DNA of 64,000 nt from Microcoleus sp036704825 (GTDB lineage: Bacteria; Cyanobacteriota; Cyanobacteriia; Cyanobacteriales; Microcoleaceae), in assembly GCA_036704825.1 (NCBI GenBank), contig JAUBSN010000026.1, positions 21,814 through 85,813 on the forward strand. Reading direction: 5' to 3'. Positions 52,058 to 61,510 of the stretch are shown here, in pieces (position 1 is the stretch's first letter; the number at the start of each line of letters is the position of its first letter). A program made the position numbers and the translations under genes. The notes beneath the pieces were generated by a model. It worked only from the letters and a program-made list of their open reading frames with translations, did no database searches and was not told the origin of the DNA.

Positions 52058-53974
52058 ATGTCCGAATTCAGAACCGCCAGCCAAATAGATATCGGCAACG
52101 TCAACATCGGGAACTTCCAAGTAGGCAGCATCAGCGGCACTAAATACAACGATTTTAACGCCAACGGGTTCCCCGATCCCGGAGAAGTTCCCATTCCCAA
52201 CTGGCAAATCTACCTCGACCTCAACAATAACGGCCAGCCAGATTTTAACGAACCTTCCACCGTCACAAACGCGCAAGGCAACTACATCTTCGCCAACCTG
52301 CCGCCGGGAACTTACCAAGTTAGGGAAGTCCAGCAGCCGAACTTTCGTCAAACTACTCCAAATCCCGCACCCATCACGATTACCAGCGGCACCAACGCTG
52401 GCAATATCAATTTTGGCAATAACTTTAATGCAGGGACGATCGCAGGCACAAAATTCAACGACATTAACAACAACAGCAGCCGAGATCCAGGGGAACAAGG
52501 GCTAGCTAACTGGCAAATTTACCTCGACCTCAACCGCAACAACAGGCTCGACGGCGGCGAACCTGTTACTTTTACAAACGTTGAAGGCAATTACGCTTTT
52601 GTCAATATTCCTGCAGATACATATTTGGTGAGAGAAGTCCAGCAACCGGGTTTTCGCCAAACCACGCCTGACCCCGGCCCGGTTAACGTTACTTCCAACG
52701 CCACTGTCAACAACATCAATTTTGGCAATGTCTTTTTTGTCGGCAGCATCAGCGGTGTCAAGTTCAACGACCTCAATGCCAACAGCGTCCGAGATGCGAC
52801 AGACCCGCCTCTGGAAAATTGGCCCATTTACCTCGACCTCAACGGCAACAACAGCTTCGATCCGGGCGAACCCAATACCATCACCAACCCCCAAGGCAAC
52901 TACACTTTTGCCAATGTTTCTCCCGGTCGGTATTTGGTGAGGGAAGTCCAGCAACCGGGATGGGTACAGACTACGCCAAATCCAGGCCCGATCGACATTA
53001 CCGGCAATACCAACGCTGTCGGCGTCAATTTCGGCAACAATTTTCCCACCGGCAGCATCAGCGGTTTCAAGTTCAACGACCTCAACGCTAACGGTATCAA
53101 CGAACCGACGGAACCGAGAGTTGCCAACTGGCCGATTTACCTTGATGTCAACAACAACGGCAGTTTAGATCCGGGCGAACCTGCGACTTTAACCAACCCC
53201 GAAGGTAATTTCTCTTTTATCAATTTGCCTCAAGGCGTTTATTCGGTGAGGGAAGTCCCGCAGCCCGGTTTTCGACAAACCACGCCAAATCCGACTCCCA
53301 TAACCGTGGGCAACGGCACAAATGCCACTAATCTCAGCTTTGGCAACGTGTTGGTGACGGGAACCATCAGCGGTGTCAAATTCAACGATTTTAACGCCAA
53401 CGGCCGCCTAGATCCGGGGGAACCGCCGATCGCCAACACTCTGATTTACATCGACCTCAACAACAACAGCAGTTTAGATCCCGGCGAAGCGAGTACCTTC
53501 AGCGACCTTCAGGGCAATTACAGTTTCCGCAACGTTCCGGTAGGTAGTTATGTTGTCCGCGAAGTTCCGCCGCCCGGTTTCATTCAAACAACCCCGCCTG
53601 CGCTGGTTGTTGTCTCGGCAGAGATAGGGGCTAGCAGCATCGATTTGGTGACGGGAGAGGCTGAGGGTCGAGCGGCTAAATCCTCGGGCGACCCGCTGAC
53701 GGATGCCCGTAACTATGCGGGCGAACCAGCAGGCAATATTCGGCCCGATAGCTTGCTTTCGCTCTCGGGTCGTGATAATGATCGAATTAGTGATTTTTGG
53801 GTCGATCTACCTTTTGCGAATTTAGCCAATATTCCTAACTTTGGGCAACAGAATGTCGGTCTGGAGCCTAACTCACAGATTGATACTTTTGTCTTGACAA
53901 ATGAATTATTAATTAATGGGGCGATCGCTCACTCGTTTGGGCCGCAGGCCGCGAGAGATTTCTCGGTTATGTAG
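52058..53974 (+). CDS. SdrD B-like repeat surface protein 1
   Basis: About 638 residues from ATG 52058; the frame is open from TTG 51989 and the start is not settled. Five tandem SdrD B-like domains of 103 residues each begin at 52124, 52433, 52742, 53051 and 53360. Each starts G[ST]I[SA]G.KFND.N.N, contains an EF-hand-like IYLDLNNNG..D.GE calcium loop, and ends with VREV.QPGF.QTTP. After the repeats, 100 residues of mixed sequence end in FGPQAARDFSVM. No Sec signal or sortase motif is seen. Related to the next large gene. Confidence 0.85.
   Translation: MSEFRTASQIDIGNVNIGNFQVGSISGTKYNDFNANGFPDPGEVPIPNWQIYLDLNNNGQPDFNEPSTVTNAQGNYIFANLPPGTYQVREVQQPNFRQTTPNPAPITITSGTNAGNINFGNNFNAGTIAGTKFNDINNNSSRDPGEQGLANWQIYLDLNRNNRLDGGEPVTFTNVEGNYAFVNIPADTYLVREVQQPGFRQTTPDPGPVNVTSNATVNNINFGNVFFVGSISGVKFNDLNANSVRDATDPPLENWPIYLDLNGNNSFDPGEPNTITNPQGNYTFANVSPGRYLVREVQQPGWVQTTPNPGPIDITGNTNAVGVNFGNNFPTGSISGFKFNDLNANGINEPTEPRVANWPIYLDVNNNGSLDPGEPATLTNPEGNFSFINLPQGVYSVREVPQPGFRQTTPNPTPITVGNGTNATNLSFGNVLVTGTISGVKFNDFNANGRLDPGEPPIANTLIYIDLNNNSSLDPGEASTFSDLQGNYSFRNVPVGSYVVREVPPPGFIQTTPPALVVVSAEIGASSIDLVTGEAEGRAAKSSGDPLTDARNYAGEPAGNIRPDSLLSLSGRDNDRISDFWVDLPFANLANIPNFGQQNVGLEPNSQIDTFVLTNELLINGAIAHSFGPQAARDFSVM
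52124..53626 (+). repeat. Five 309-bp coding repeats
   Basis: The repeats within the first SdrD-type gene are exactly in register at 309 bases for four steps (52124, 52433, 52742, 53051, 53360), with the last unit shortened at its end. Divergence is moderate. Confidence 0.9.
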
Positions 53975-54519
53975 GGTGACACAAAACTCGATCGCCCCGC
54001 ATCCCAAACCGCAAATCAAAATCAAGAAGAGGTTAAAGGGCGATCGCGTGATACCCTATTGTTGGCAAGCTCCAAAGCCAAGCCAGAGTTCCGGGAAGCC
54101 CAAAGCTGGCTTGTATATGAGGAGCAAGATTCAGAGACAGTATCATACCTGTTTTTAGGAATTATCAGACAATTCCCCAAGTGCGATCGCCCTCGTGGCA
54201 TAGTCGCTCAAGTCACCGAGGTGCAGTGAGTTTTAACGTTGTTCCAGCTCAAAACAGCAAGTGTCTGCGGGCAGAAGAACTCAGCGCGCAATTCTTTAAG
54301 ATATTGGGCTCAAATTGCCACAGCTATTCAAAACCTGATATAATCTCGTGCGACCAAGCTGGAGTAAGCCTGATGTTAGATGAGGAACCTTCGAGCAACG
54401 TAGACGTATGTATGATTGAGTAGCGATCGTCAGTCGCTAGCAGCAGCTAACTGCTGATTGACAAAGTGATACAGTAGCCTGTAGCTTACGTAGATTTAGG
54501 TGTGAAGGAACAGAAAATC
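53975..54519. other. Intergenic region between the two SdrD-type genes
   Basis: 545 bases without a supported gene. A few GCGATCGC words (54041-54046, 54182-54189) and no clear promoter. An AAGGA ribosome site at 54505-54509 belongs to the next gene. Confidence 0.5.
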
Positions 54520-56940
54520 ATGGCAGAAAGAAATGCTAGTCAGGTAACTCCTGTATTACCCCCAATAGTGCTACCGCCAACCATCAATTTTGGCAACGCT
54601 CCTGCGGGTATCCAGGGTACCAAGTTCAATGACATCAACCGCAACGGCATTCGAGAGCCAGGCGAACCGGGAATCGGCAACGTCCAAATCTTTATTGACA
54701 CCAATAACAACGGCACTGCCGATGCAGGTGAACCCTCGACATTGACAAACGCCAGCGGAAACTTCGTATTTCCAGGCTTGCTTCCAGGCACCTATACAGT
54801 CAGGGAAATCCCGCCACCCAATTTCAGCCCGACAACACCCAACCCAGTCATCGTCACCCTCGCGGGCATTAATGCCACAGTGTTGTTCGGTAATGCTACA
54901 GGTGGCGGTCAGATTATTGGCTGCAAATACCTCGACGTAGACAACGACGGCTTTCGAGACGGGAGTGAACCCCCGATGGAAAATGTCAGAATCTATATCG
55001 ATGCCAACAACAACGGTCGGCTAGATGAAGGGGACACCAGTACCTTAACCGATAGAAACGGCGAGTACCGATTCACCAATTTGCAGCCAGGGCTGTACCG
55101 GATTCGGGAAGAGCGAGCCAACGGGCCGGGGACTGAACCGTTAGAAAGAGATTTTCCCCAAAGCACCCCCCCCGGCAGCATCCCCCTGCTTGACATTAAC
55201 CTCGGCCTCAACGAAATCTGGGCCTGCGCTCAAGTGGGCAACACTCCCCTGTACGAAATCCCGATCTTCAAATTCCGGGACGACAACGCCAACGGCATAC
55301 AAGACGCAGGCGAAGTTCCCCTCTCCGGCATCCCGTTCATCCTCGATTTGAACCGGAACGGCAGGACAGACGCAGGCGAACCGCAGGTGTTCACTGGTCC
55401 TGACGGTAGGGCTACCTTCAGAGATTTGAAAGCTGGCAGCTACTCGGTATTGGAAACCTTTGAAACATTCATAGCCAACCAGCCGCCAATTGCAACTACC
55501 CAGAACCCGGTAGAAGTCACAGCCCCCGGGGCCCAATCCCGACAGCAGGGAACACTGCCTTTCATAGTCGCAGATCCAACAGTTGCAGGTGGTCAGCGTG
55601 TCGTTGCGGCGAATTTTCCGCCCCCCTTCCCCCCCGTAAATCCGGAACCCGCAGTCTTCTTCACCCCGATTTTGGTAAATCCAGGTAGCGGTGCTGTCGG
55701 GAATACGCGCCCTAACATCACGATCTTCAAATACAACGATCAGAACGCTAACGGTCGTTACGAACCGGCCAACGCTCTACAGGAAGTGGGAATTCCCGGC
55801 ATCACGGTCTACCTAGATGCCAACGACAACGGCGCCCTCGATACAGGGGAACAGTCGCTAGTAACTGATGCCAACGGGCGCGGTGCTTTCACCAACCTGG
55901 AACCGGGCAATTATGTGGTTCGGGAAGTGCCGCAAGCTGGTTTTAGTCCTACTACTCCGGATCGGGTGCAGTTCAACCTCAGCAATCAAGATGCCAACGT
56001 CGTCTTTGGCAACACCCCCAACAGTCGGATCACTGGGTGCAAATTCCAAGACTTGAACGGCAACGGCTACCGAGACGGCTTTGAAACGCCGATCGCAGGA
56101 GTGACAATCTTCCTCGACACCAACGGTAACGACGTTCTTGATGCCGGAGAAGCAAATACCGTCAGCGATCAGTTCGGTCGCTGGGAGTTTGGCAATTTGA
56201 CCCCCGGTATTTATCGAGTCCGGGAAGTGGTGCCTTCCAATTCTTTCCAAACTACTCAACCACTAGACATCGTTCTGGGCGCAAACCAAACGTTTACTTG
56301 TGCTTTGGTGGGCAACGGCCAGTTCTTTAACTTGATAGTTCCCAAATTCCGGGACGACAACCGCAACGGCGTGCAAGATGAGGGTGAGCCTCCTTTGCAG
56401 GACATCCCGTTCACCTTGGATTTGAACCGGAACGGCCGCTACGATCCAGGTACCGAGCCTCTGGTAAGGACTGATGCCAATGGTATTGCCCTGTTCACCA
56501 ATTTAGCTCCTGGCAACTACTCGGTATTGGAAGTTTTCAACGCTCCGGGCGTTCCCAACCCGTTCCCCATCCCGACAGGGCCTAACCCTGTTACATTCTC
56601 GGTACCTGGGCCAAATACTTTTGTAACGCCGATCGTGCCAGCGCCAGTACCGACACCAACAGCGACAACCGATCCGTTGACTGGCGGCACGGGTGTGGTA
56701 ACTGGTTCTAGCATCCCCAACGATCCGCTGAATAACCCCGGCAGTTCCGTTGCGGATCTGGTACAGGCCAGTAGCACCGATAGCTTGCTCGCTCCTGAGA
56801 CTGCTGTTAGCAGCTTTGTTGACATCGACAAGTTGAAAGAATCGGCGAATTCGCTGATTGCAACATTTTTAGTAGAGAATGGTCTCGAGGAATTACTGTT
56901 AACTCCTCCTGCTCAGAATGCTCATAGTCCGTTGTTGTAA
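54520..56940 (+). CDS. SdrD B-like repeat surface protein 2
   Basis: About 806 residues from ATG 54520, ten bases after AAGGA; a GTG at 54502 is less likely. There are six or seven SdrD B-like domains of mixed types. One type has IQGTKFNDINRNGIREPGEPG with IFIDTNNNGTADAGEP. A second type has IIGCKYLDVDNDGFRDG with a single Cys and a partner Cys in WACAQVGN. A third type has FKFRDDNANGIQDAGEVPL. The first 30 residues are Pro/Val rich without a signal peptide. The tail has an acidic, Ser-rich linker and ends ENGLEELLLTPPAQNAHSPLL. Probably a calcium-stabilised stalk protein. Confidence 0.85.
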   Translation: MAERNASQVTPVLPPIVLPPTINFGNAPAGIQGTKFNDINRNGIREPGEPGIGNVQIFIDTNNNGTADAGEPSTLTNASGNFVFPGLLPGTYTVREIPPPNFSPTTPNPVIVTLAGINATVLFGNATGGGQIIGCKYLDVDNDGFRDGSEPPMENVRIYIDANNNGRLDEGDTSTLTDRNGEYRFTNLQPGLYRIREERANGPGTEPLERDFPQSTPPGSIPLLDINLGLNEIWACAQVGNTPLYEIPIFKFRDDNANGIQDAGEVPLSGIPFILDLNRNGRTDAGEPQVFTGPDGRATFRDLKAGSYSVLETFETFIANQPPIATTQNPVEVTAPGAQSRQQGTLPFIVADPTVAGGQRVVAANFPPPFPPVNPEPAVFFTPILVNPGSGAVGNTRPNITIFKYNDQNANGRYEPANALQEVGIPGITVYLDANDNGALDTGEQSLVTDANGRGAFTNLEPGNYVVREVPQAGFSPTTPDRVQFNLSNQDANVVFGNTPNSRITGCKFQDLNGNGYRDGFETPIAGVTIFLDTNGNDVLDAGEANTVSDQFGRWEFGNLTPGIYRVREVVPSNSFQTTQPLDIVLGANQTFTCALVGNGQFFNLIVPKFRDDNRNGVQDEGEPPLQDIPFTLDLNRNGRYDPGTEPLVRTDANGIALFTNLAPGNYSVLEVFNAPGVPNPFPIPTGPNPVTFSVPGPNTFVTPIVPAPVPTPTATTDPLTGGTGVVTGSSIPNDPLNNPGSSVADLVQASSTDSLLAPETAVSSFVDIDKLKESANSLIATFLVENGLEELLLTPPAQNAHSPLL

Positions 56941-56992
56941 TGTTAAGTTGGGTTTCTAATTCGATACTCAGCAATTAACAGTTAATTTGTTG

Positions 56993-57028
56993 AAAAAGCA
57001 CGTCAAATGATGTTTTGGCGTGCTTTTT
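56993..57028. terminator. Bidirectional-looking terminator
   Basis: AAAAAGCACG (56993-57002) and CGTGCTTTTT (57019-57028) form a 10-bp stem, with CAAA/TTTG continuing inside, 52 bases after the stop of the second SdrD-type gene. The U-tract on the plus strand follows the stem. Confidence 0.85.
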
Positions 57029-57163
57029 GCTGTTGTGACAATAATAACAAGGGATTTCGATCGCCCAAACTGTCTTTAGTAGTAGACGGCGATCGGCAAA
57101 AAGAGCGATTCCCTAGTTACAGAAAACCTTTATTTATAGAGGTAGAACTTAGAGGAATATGTT

Positions 57164-58024
57164 ATGCCAACTCAACAACAAACTAATCCGGCTCAACATC
57201 AAGAACAGCAACCCGGTATTGAATCGCAAATGACCCCGCAACCTCAATCCTTCGCGGAGGGATACCGCGGTAGCGACAAATTGCGGGACAAAATAGCCTT
57301 AATTACCGGCGGAGACAGCGGTATCGGGCGTGCAGTAGCGATCGCATTTGCGAAAGAAGGGGCCGACGTGGCGATCGGCTATCTCAACGAAGATGAAGAT
57401 GTTAAAAAAACCAAAGAGGCGATCGAACAACAAGGCCGGCGCTGTATTGCGATCGGCGGCGACATCGGCGATGAAAGCGTCTGTCAAAAACTTGTAGAAC
57501 AAACAGTTAAAGAATTCGGCCGCCTCGACATCCTCGTCAACAACGCCGCCGAACAGCATCCGCAAGAAAGCATCGAAAACATCACCGCCGAACAATTAGA
57601 GCGCACCTTCCGCACCAACATTTTCTCAATGTTTTACCTCACAAAAGCCGCTCTCAAACACCTCCAAGAAGGAAGTGCAATTATTAACACTACCTCAGTC
57701 ACCGCTTACAAAGGCAACCAACAATTGCTAGATTACTCCTCCACAAAAGGAGCAATTGTTGCCTTTACCCGCTCTTTGTCTCAAAGTTTAGCTGACAAAG
57801 GAATTCGGGTCAACGGAGTCGCCCCCGGTCCGATTTGGACTCCTCTAATTCCTGCAACTTTCCCTGAAGAAAAAGTAGAGAAATTTGGTGCAGACACGGC
57901 CTTGGGGCGCGCCGGTCAACCCGATGAAGTTGCCCCCAGTTACGTGTTTTTAGCTTCAAAAGATTCCTCTTACATGACGGGTCAAATTTTGCATCCCAAC
58001 GGCGGTTCTGTGATTAACGGATAG
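57164..58024 (+). CDS. SDR family oxidoreductase (YhdF/YgfF/GsdA-like)
   Basis: A 286-residue classical short-chain dehydrogenase. A Gln/Pro-rich N-terminal extension of 35 residues precedes the Rossmann fold. Cofactor motif ALITGGDSGIGRAVAI (TGxxxGIG), NNAAEQ, catalytic Ser in INTTSVTAY and YSSTKGA (YxxxK). Members with this GGDSGIGR form are usually stress-induced general reductases. Substrate unknown. GAGGAA precedes the ATG; HIP1 sites and a terminator separate it from the SdrD-type gene. Confidence 0.93.
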   Translation: MPTQQQTNPAQHQEQQPGIESQMTPQPQSFAEGYRGSDKLRDKIALITGGDSGIGRAVAIAFAKEGADVAIGYLNEDEDVKKTKEAIEQQGRRCIAIGGDIGDESVCQKLVEQTVKEFGRLDILVNNAAEQHPQESIENITAEQLERTFRTNIFSMFYLTKAALKHLQEGSAIINTTSVTAYKGNQQLLDYSSTKGAIVAFTRSLSQSLADKGIRVNGVAPGPIWTPLIPATFPEEKVEKFGADTALGRAGQPDEVAPSYVFLASKDSSYMTGQILHPNGGSVING

Positions 58025-58461
58025 ATTTGTCGCGACTTGATATATAACCGCATTTTCTAGGCGGGAGTGTCACCCACAATCTCCGATCGTAACTCAGAAT
58101 CTAAATAAATCTGCCCCCACTACCACCTTACCCAGGGCGGGTTTATTCATTTTTTTAGTTAGATCGAATTCGGTAGCATCGTCGGGCTTATAATCTGCGT
58201 GAATCTGTGTTGATCTGCCCTCATCTGCGGTAAAAAAAAGATAATTTATGAACCGCAGATGACAAAGGATTGACGCAGATTCACGCAGATCAAGAGAATA
58301 AGATAGATGAATAATTCTGATGCTAACAGATTTTATATTAGTTTTTGAACATAGCTGAGTTTACACAAAACAGTAATCCCGCCAGGTTAGTAGCGGGATT
58401 GATAGGTTGCAGTTTAGCTAGTTTTGAGCTCAGCTAGAGCTACAATTAGCTCGCTGCTGAA
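58025..58461. repeat. Intergenic palindromic region
   Basis: 437 bases without a gene. CTGCGTGAATCTGTG...CTGCGGT (58195-58230) faces ACCGCAGATG...GACGCAGATTCACGCAG (58252-58287), an imperfect long inverted repeat of the ACGCAGAT type. A GGCGGGTTT string at 58137 resembles that upstream of sufS. A short hairpin (CCCGCCAGGTTAGTAGCGGG) lies near 58378-58397. Confidence 0.65.
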
Positions 58462-59490
58462 TTAGCTCAGGTTAGCCATTTCTTGCTGGATGGTGCTTTT
58501 GGCTGCTTTGAATTGAGTAGCCATTTGTTCCATTTGTGCTTCGCTCAAGTTGCGGCGAATTTGAGGGAACATATCGTTTTCTTCTTCTTTTACGTGATCT
58601 TGAACCGCTTTTTGGAGCTGTTTGATTTGGGCTTTGAAATCAGAAGAGCTGGAACTCATTGACTTAATCTTGGCGAGCATCTGCTTCATTTGTGCTTGCT
58701 CGTCGTACAGTTCTTGAGTGTTGCTGTAGTAGCTCCGAATTGCCGGATAAACAACTTGTTCTTCGGCTTCGGCGTGAACGCTTAAATCTTTGTACAACTG
58801 ACCGAAGAATTCTTGCAGTTTTTTCGGATCGTCGGTTTTTTCGATTTCCATAAATAGGGTATCGGCTTTGCGGTGATCCATTGAGATGATTTCGGTGATG
58901 TTCATTTCATCTTTGGTGCGGGTAACTGCACCGCCGATGATGCCGGTCATGGCTGCCATTGCATCTTGCACGCGGGCCCAAACGCCTTGGTCGGGGTCTT
59001 TGCCGGTCAGTTCGCGCACGCCTAAAATTTCGAGAACTCCTTTGAGTTGTTCTTGGTGAGCGCGGTTCTCAAAGTTAACTGTGTTGATCGGGGTAATGGC
59101 AGCTTCGATGTCGGCGCCGACTACTTGAGCGGCTTTGTGAATTAACAAACCGGCCATTGTTTGTTTGTGTTTGAGCAGTTCGTGCTGAGCGACTTTTTCA
59201 AACATGGTAAGTTCAGATCCTTGCATGAGTTTCTGAACTTCTTGAATCATTTTTGTGCTGGTTTCTTTGGGTTCGGCTTGAATGCCGTATTGGACGATCG
59301 TAGTTTCTAATACGCCCAAGTTTTTGCGATCGTCATCGAGCATATCCCGGAAGCGCTGAGCTAGTTCGGAGTCGTTGCAGGAATTGATGAACAATTGCTC
59401 GTTGGCGATCAACAGGTTTTGCAGCGCTTTCATGTCTGCTAATTTAGTTGCGATCGCTTGACGCTTGGTATCTTCTAAGGTAGCTACCAT
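58462..59490 (-). CDS. Hemerythrin-domain protein
   Basis: A 342-residue protein. The N-terminal part (about 1-185) is a helical ferritin-like domain with HELLKHKQTMAGLLIHKAAQ. The C-terminal HHE hemerythrin domain (about 205-320) has H in SMDHRKAD, the HAEAEEQVVYPAI motif (HxxxE) and HVKEEENDMFPQI (HxxxE), the ligands of a di-iron site. Likely binds oxygen, NO or iron and acts in stress defence. A linker around 185-200 contains TGIIGGAV. The neighbour is an SDR on the other strand. Confidence 0.88.
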   Translation of the reverse strand: MVATLEDTKRQAIATKLADMKALQNLLIANEQLFINSCNDSELAQRFRDMLDDDRKNLGVLETTIVQYGIQAEPKETSTKMIQEVQKLMQGSELTMFEKVAQHELLKHKQTMAGLLIHKAAQVVGADIEAAITPINTVNFENRAHQEQLKGVLEILGVRELTGKDPDQGVWARVQDAMAAMTGIIGGAVTRTKDEMNITEIISMDHRKADTLFMEIEKTDDPKKLQEFFGQLYKDLSVHAEAEEQVVYPAIRSYYSNTQELYDEQAQMKQMLAKIKSMSSSSSDFKAQIKQLQKAVQDHVKEEENDMFPQIRRNLSEAQMEQMATQFKAAKSTIQQEMANLS

Positions 59491-59850
59491 CTGTCGTTTC
59501 TCCTCTCAAGGTCTTTAGTGTTCTTACATCTTTTAAGTTATTGAAATATTCTGATAACACCCTCTTTCTCACGACTGATTCATTAATATCCCGCGAAACC
59601 TATTGACTTTTAAACCAAAAAATGATAGTTAATTAAGGCTAAGGTCGTTTTAAAAAAAAGCAAAAATTACCCTTAATAAGAACGGACAACGGACAAAGGA
59701 CAACGGACAAGGGACAACTGCCCACTGCCCACTGACCACTGACAACAGTCAACAGTCAACTGACTTTTGTATCAATTAATCCCGATCGCACAGCCCTAAA
59801 GCGCTACCATAGTTGCAGCCGAAGTTAACTAAAGTTTAAGAATAACTAGC
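59491..59850. repeat. Intergenic region with GGACAA/CAGTCAA repeats
   Basis: 360 bases between divergent genes. A tandem run of CGGACAA-type heptamers, then CCCACTG and CAGTCAA units (59686-59760), all STRR-like. The last 60 bases before TTG 59851 contain GATCGC words and no clear ribosome site. Confidence 0.6.
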
Positions 59851-61116
59851 TTGTCTCAACTGCTCACTGCTTTAGAGTTCCCAGCCAATGTCTGGAAGAT
59901 GAATAATGGGTTAACGGTCATTCACCAGCGGATTTCGGCCACACCGGTGGTCGCGCTAGACGTGTGGGTGAGGGCTGGCGCTACGCTGGAGCCGGATTCT
60001 TGGTCTGGAATGGCTCATTTTCTAGAACACATGATATTTAAAGGGACGGATTCGATCGCCCCGGGAGAATTTGACCAAGTAATCGAAAATCGCGGCGGTG
60101 TCGCGAATGCAGCTACAAGTCACGACTACGCCCATTTTTTCGTCAACGCAGCGGCAGATTATTTAGCAGAAACTGCCCAGCCGCTGGCAGAATTGCTGCT
60201 GCGGGCTTCGATTCCCGATCGGGAATTCGATCGCGAGCGAGATGTGGTGCTCGAAGAAATCCGTCAAGCTCAAGACAATCCCGATTGGCTGGGTTTCCAA
60301 GCCATGATGGAAACAGTTTACCAGCGGCACCCCTACAGGCGATCGGTACTCGGCACCCAAGAACTGCTGATGTCGCGAACTCCCCACGAAATGCGCTGTT
60401 TTCACCGATCGCACTATCAGCCGGAAAATATGACTGTGGTGGTAGTCGGGGGAATTGAGGAACAACAGGCCAGAGATGTTACGGAGAAAGCATTCGAGCA
60501 GTTTTCGGATCGGTGGGATTGTCCCAAATTAACCGCAGAGGCGGAACCGCCACTGATAGAAATTCGCCGTCAGGAATTGGACCTGCCCCGATTGGAACAA
60601 GCGCGGCTGATGATGGCCTGGACGGGCCCGGGAGTTGAACACTTGCAAAGTGCTTGCGGCTTGGATTTGCTGTCGGTGTTGCTCGCAGACGGGCGGACTT
60701 CGCGTTTAGTCAGGGAACTGCGGGAAGAATTACAATTGGTAGAGGCGATCGACAGCACTTTCTCGCTGCAACGGGAATCGAGTTTATTTACTATCAGTGC
60801 AGTCTTGGACGCCAAGGATGTCGAAGAGGTAGAATCTCGGATTTGCGATCGGCTTTGGCAATTGCAGTCCGAGCCGGTTTCCGAGGTAGAATTGATCCGC
60901 TGTCAGCGTTTGCTGTGCAACGACTTTGCTTTCTCGCTCGAAACGCCGGGACAGTTAGCCGGTCTTTACGGATATTACAATACGATCGCCAGTGCCGAAT
61001 TAGCGCTCAGCTATCCCACTAGGATTAAAGCATTTGGGCCCTTAGACCTCCAGCGCCTAGCTCAACAATATCTCTCTCCCCGACGCTATACAGCCGTAGT
61101 CCTCAAACCCATCTAA
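59851..61116 (+). CDS. M16 zinc peptidase, catalytic member
   Basis: A 421-residue M16B peptidase with the inverted zinc motif HFLEH (H56, E59, H60) and the downstream Glu in RERDVVLEEIRQAQDN. The second half contains the R/Y-type substrate region (TSRLVRELREELQLVEAI). The family N terminus suggests the TTG at 59851 as the start; an internal ATG at residue 17 is possible. No signal peptide is visible. It is followed by an inactive paralogue after 394 bases; the pair probably forms a heterodimer. Confidence 0.92.
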   Translation: MSQLLTALEFPANVWKMNNGLTVIHQRISATPVVALDVWVRAGATLEPDSWSGMAHFLEHMIFKGTDSIAPGEFDQVIENRGGVANAATSHDYAHFFVNAAADYLAETAQPLAELLLRASIPDREFDRERDVVLEEIRQAQDNPDWLGFQAMMETVYQRHPYRRSVLGTQELLMSRTPHEMRCFHRSHYQPENMTVVVVGGIEEQQARDVTEKAFEQFSDRWDCPKLTAEAEPPLIEIRRQELDLPRLEQARLMMAWTGPGVEHLQSACGLDLLSVLLADGRTSRLVRELREELQLVEAIDSTFSLQRESSLFTISAVLDAKDVEEVESRICDRLWQLQSEPVSEVELIRCQRLLCNDFAFSLETPGQLAGLYGYYNTIASAELALSYPTRIKAFGPLDLQRLAQQYLSPRRYTAVVLKPI

Positions 61117-61510
61117 TCGTTAAGCTTGTGAATATAAATATCTTTTGTAAGCTGTTGTGCATTTAAATTGTATATTTCTTTTTCCGATCTAAAATCGTCA
61201 AATCCGATCCCCATCGGACCTACTCCCCCTCTCCCTCTCTAATACCATAGGCAATCTAGATGCAACACAGCTTACCGGATAGATGTTCGGCATTTGTCCG
61301 GGGTTCTTTGTGCTTGTGGCGCACCCTACAGGATAGATGTTGTTAAATTTAGATGTTGTGCGTCAGACCCGGTCCGGTATGACATCATACAAGATGCACG
61401 TGGAAAATAGAAAAATGGCGATCGAGTAATTACAAATTACCAATTACCAATTACCCATTTTCAATTACCAATACTTCAGCTACGCGAGCGTACTTTCAAC
61501 TAAATTAACC
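61117..61510. other. Gap between the M16 genes
   Basis: 394 bases. GGATAGATGTT words recur (61278, 61331) and an AATTACC simple repeat precedes the next gene (61427-61469). A pyrimidine CTCCCCCTCTCCC run lies at 61221. No ORF supported. Confidence 0.5.

Noticed and set aside
52124..53626. Possible CRISPR or other direct-repeat array
   Set aside because: The 309-bp units are coding and keep the reading frame; no short-repeat/spacer pattern exists here or elsewhere in the window.
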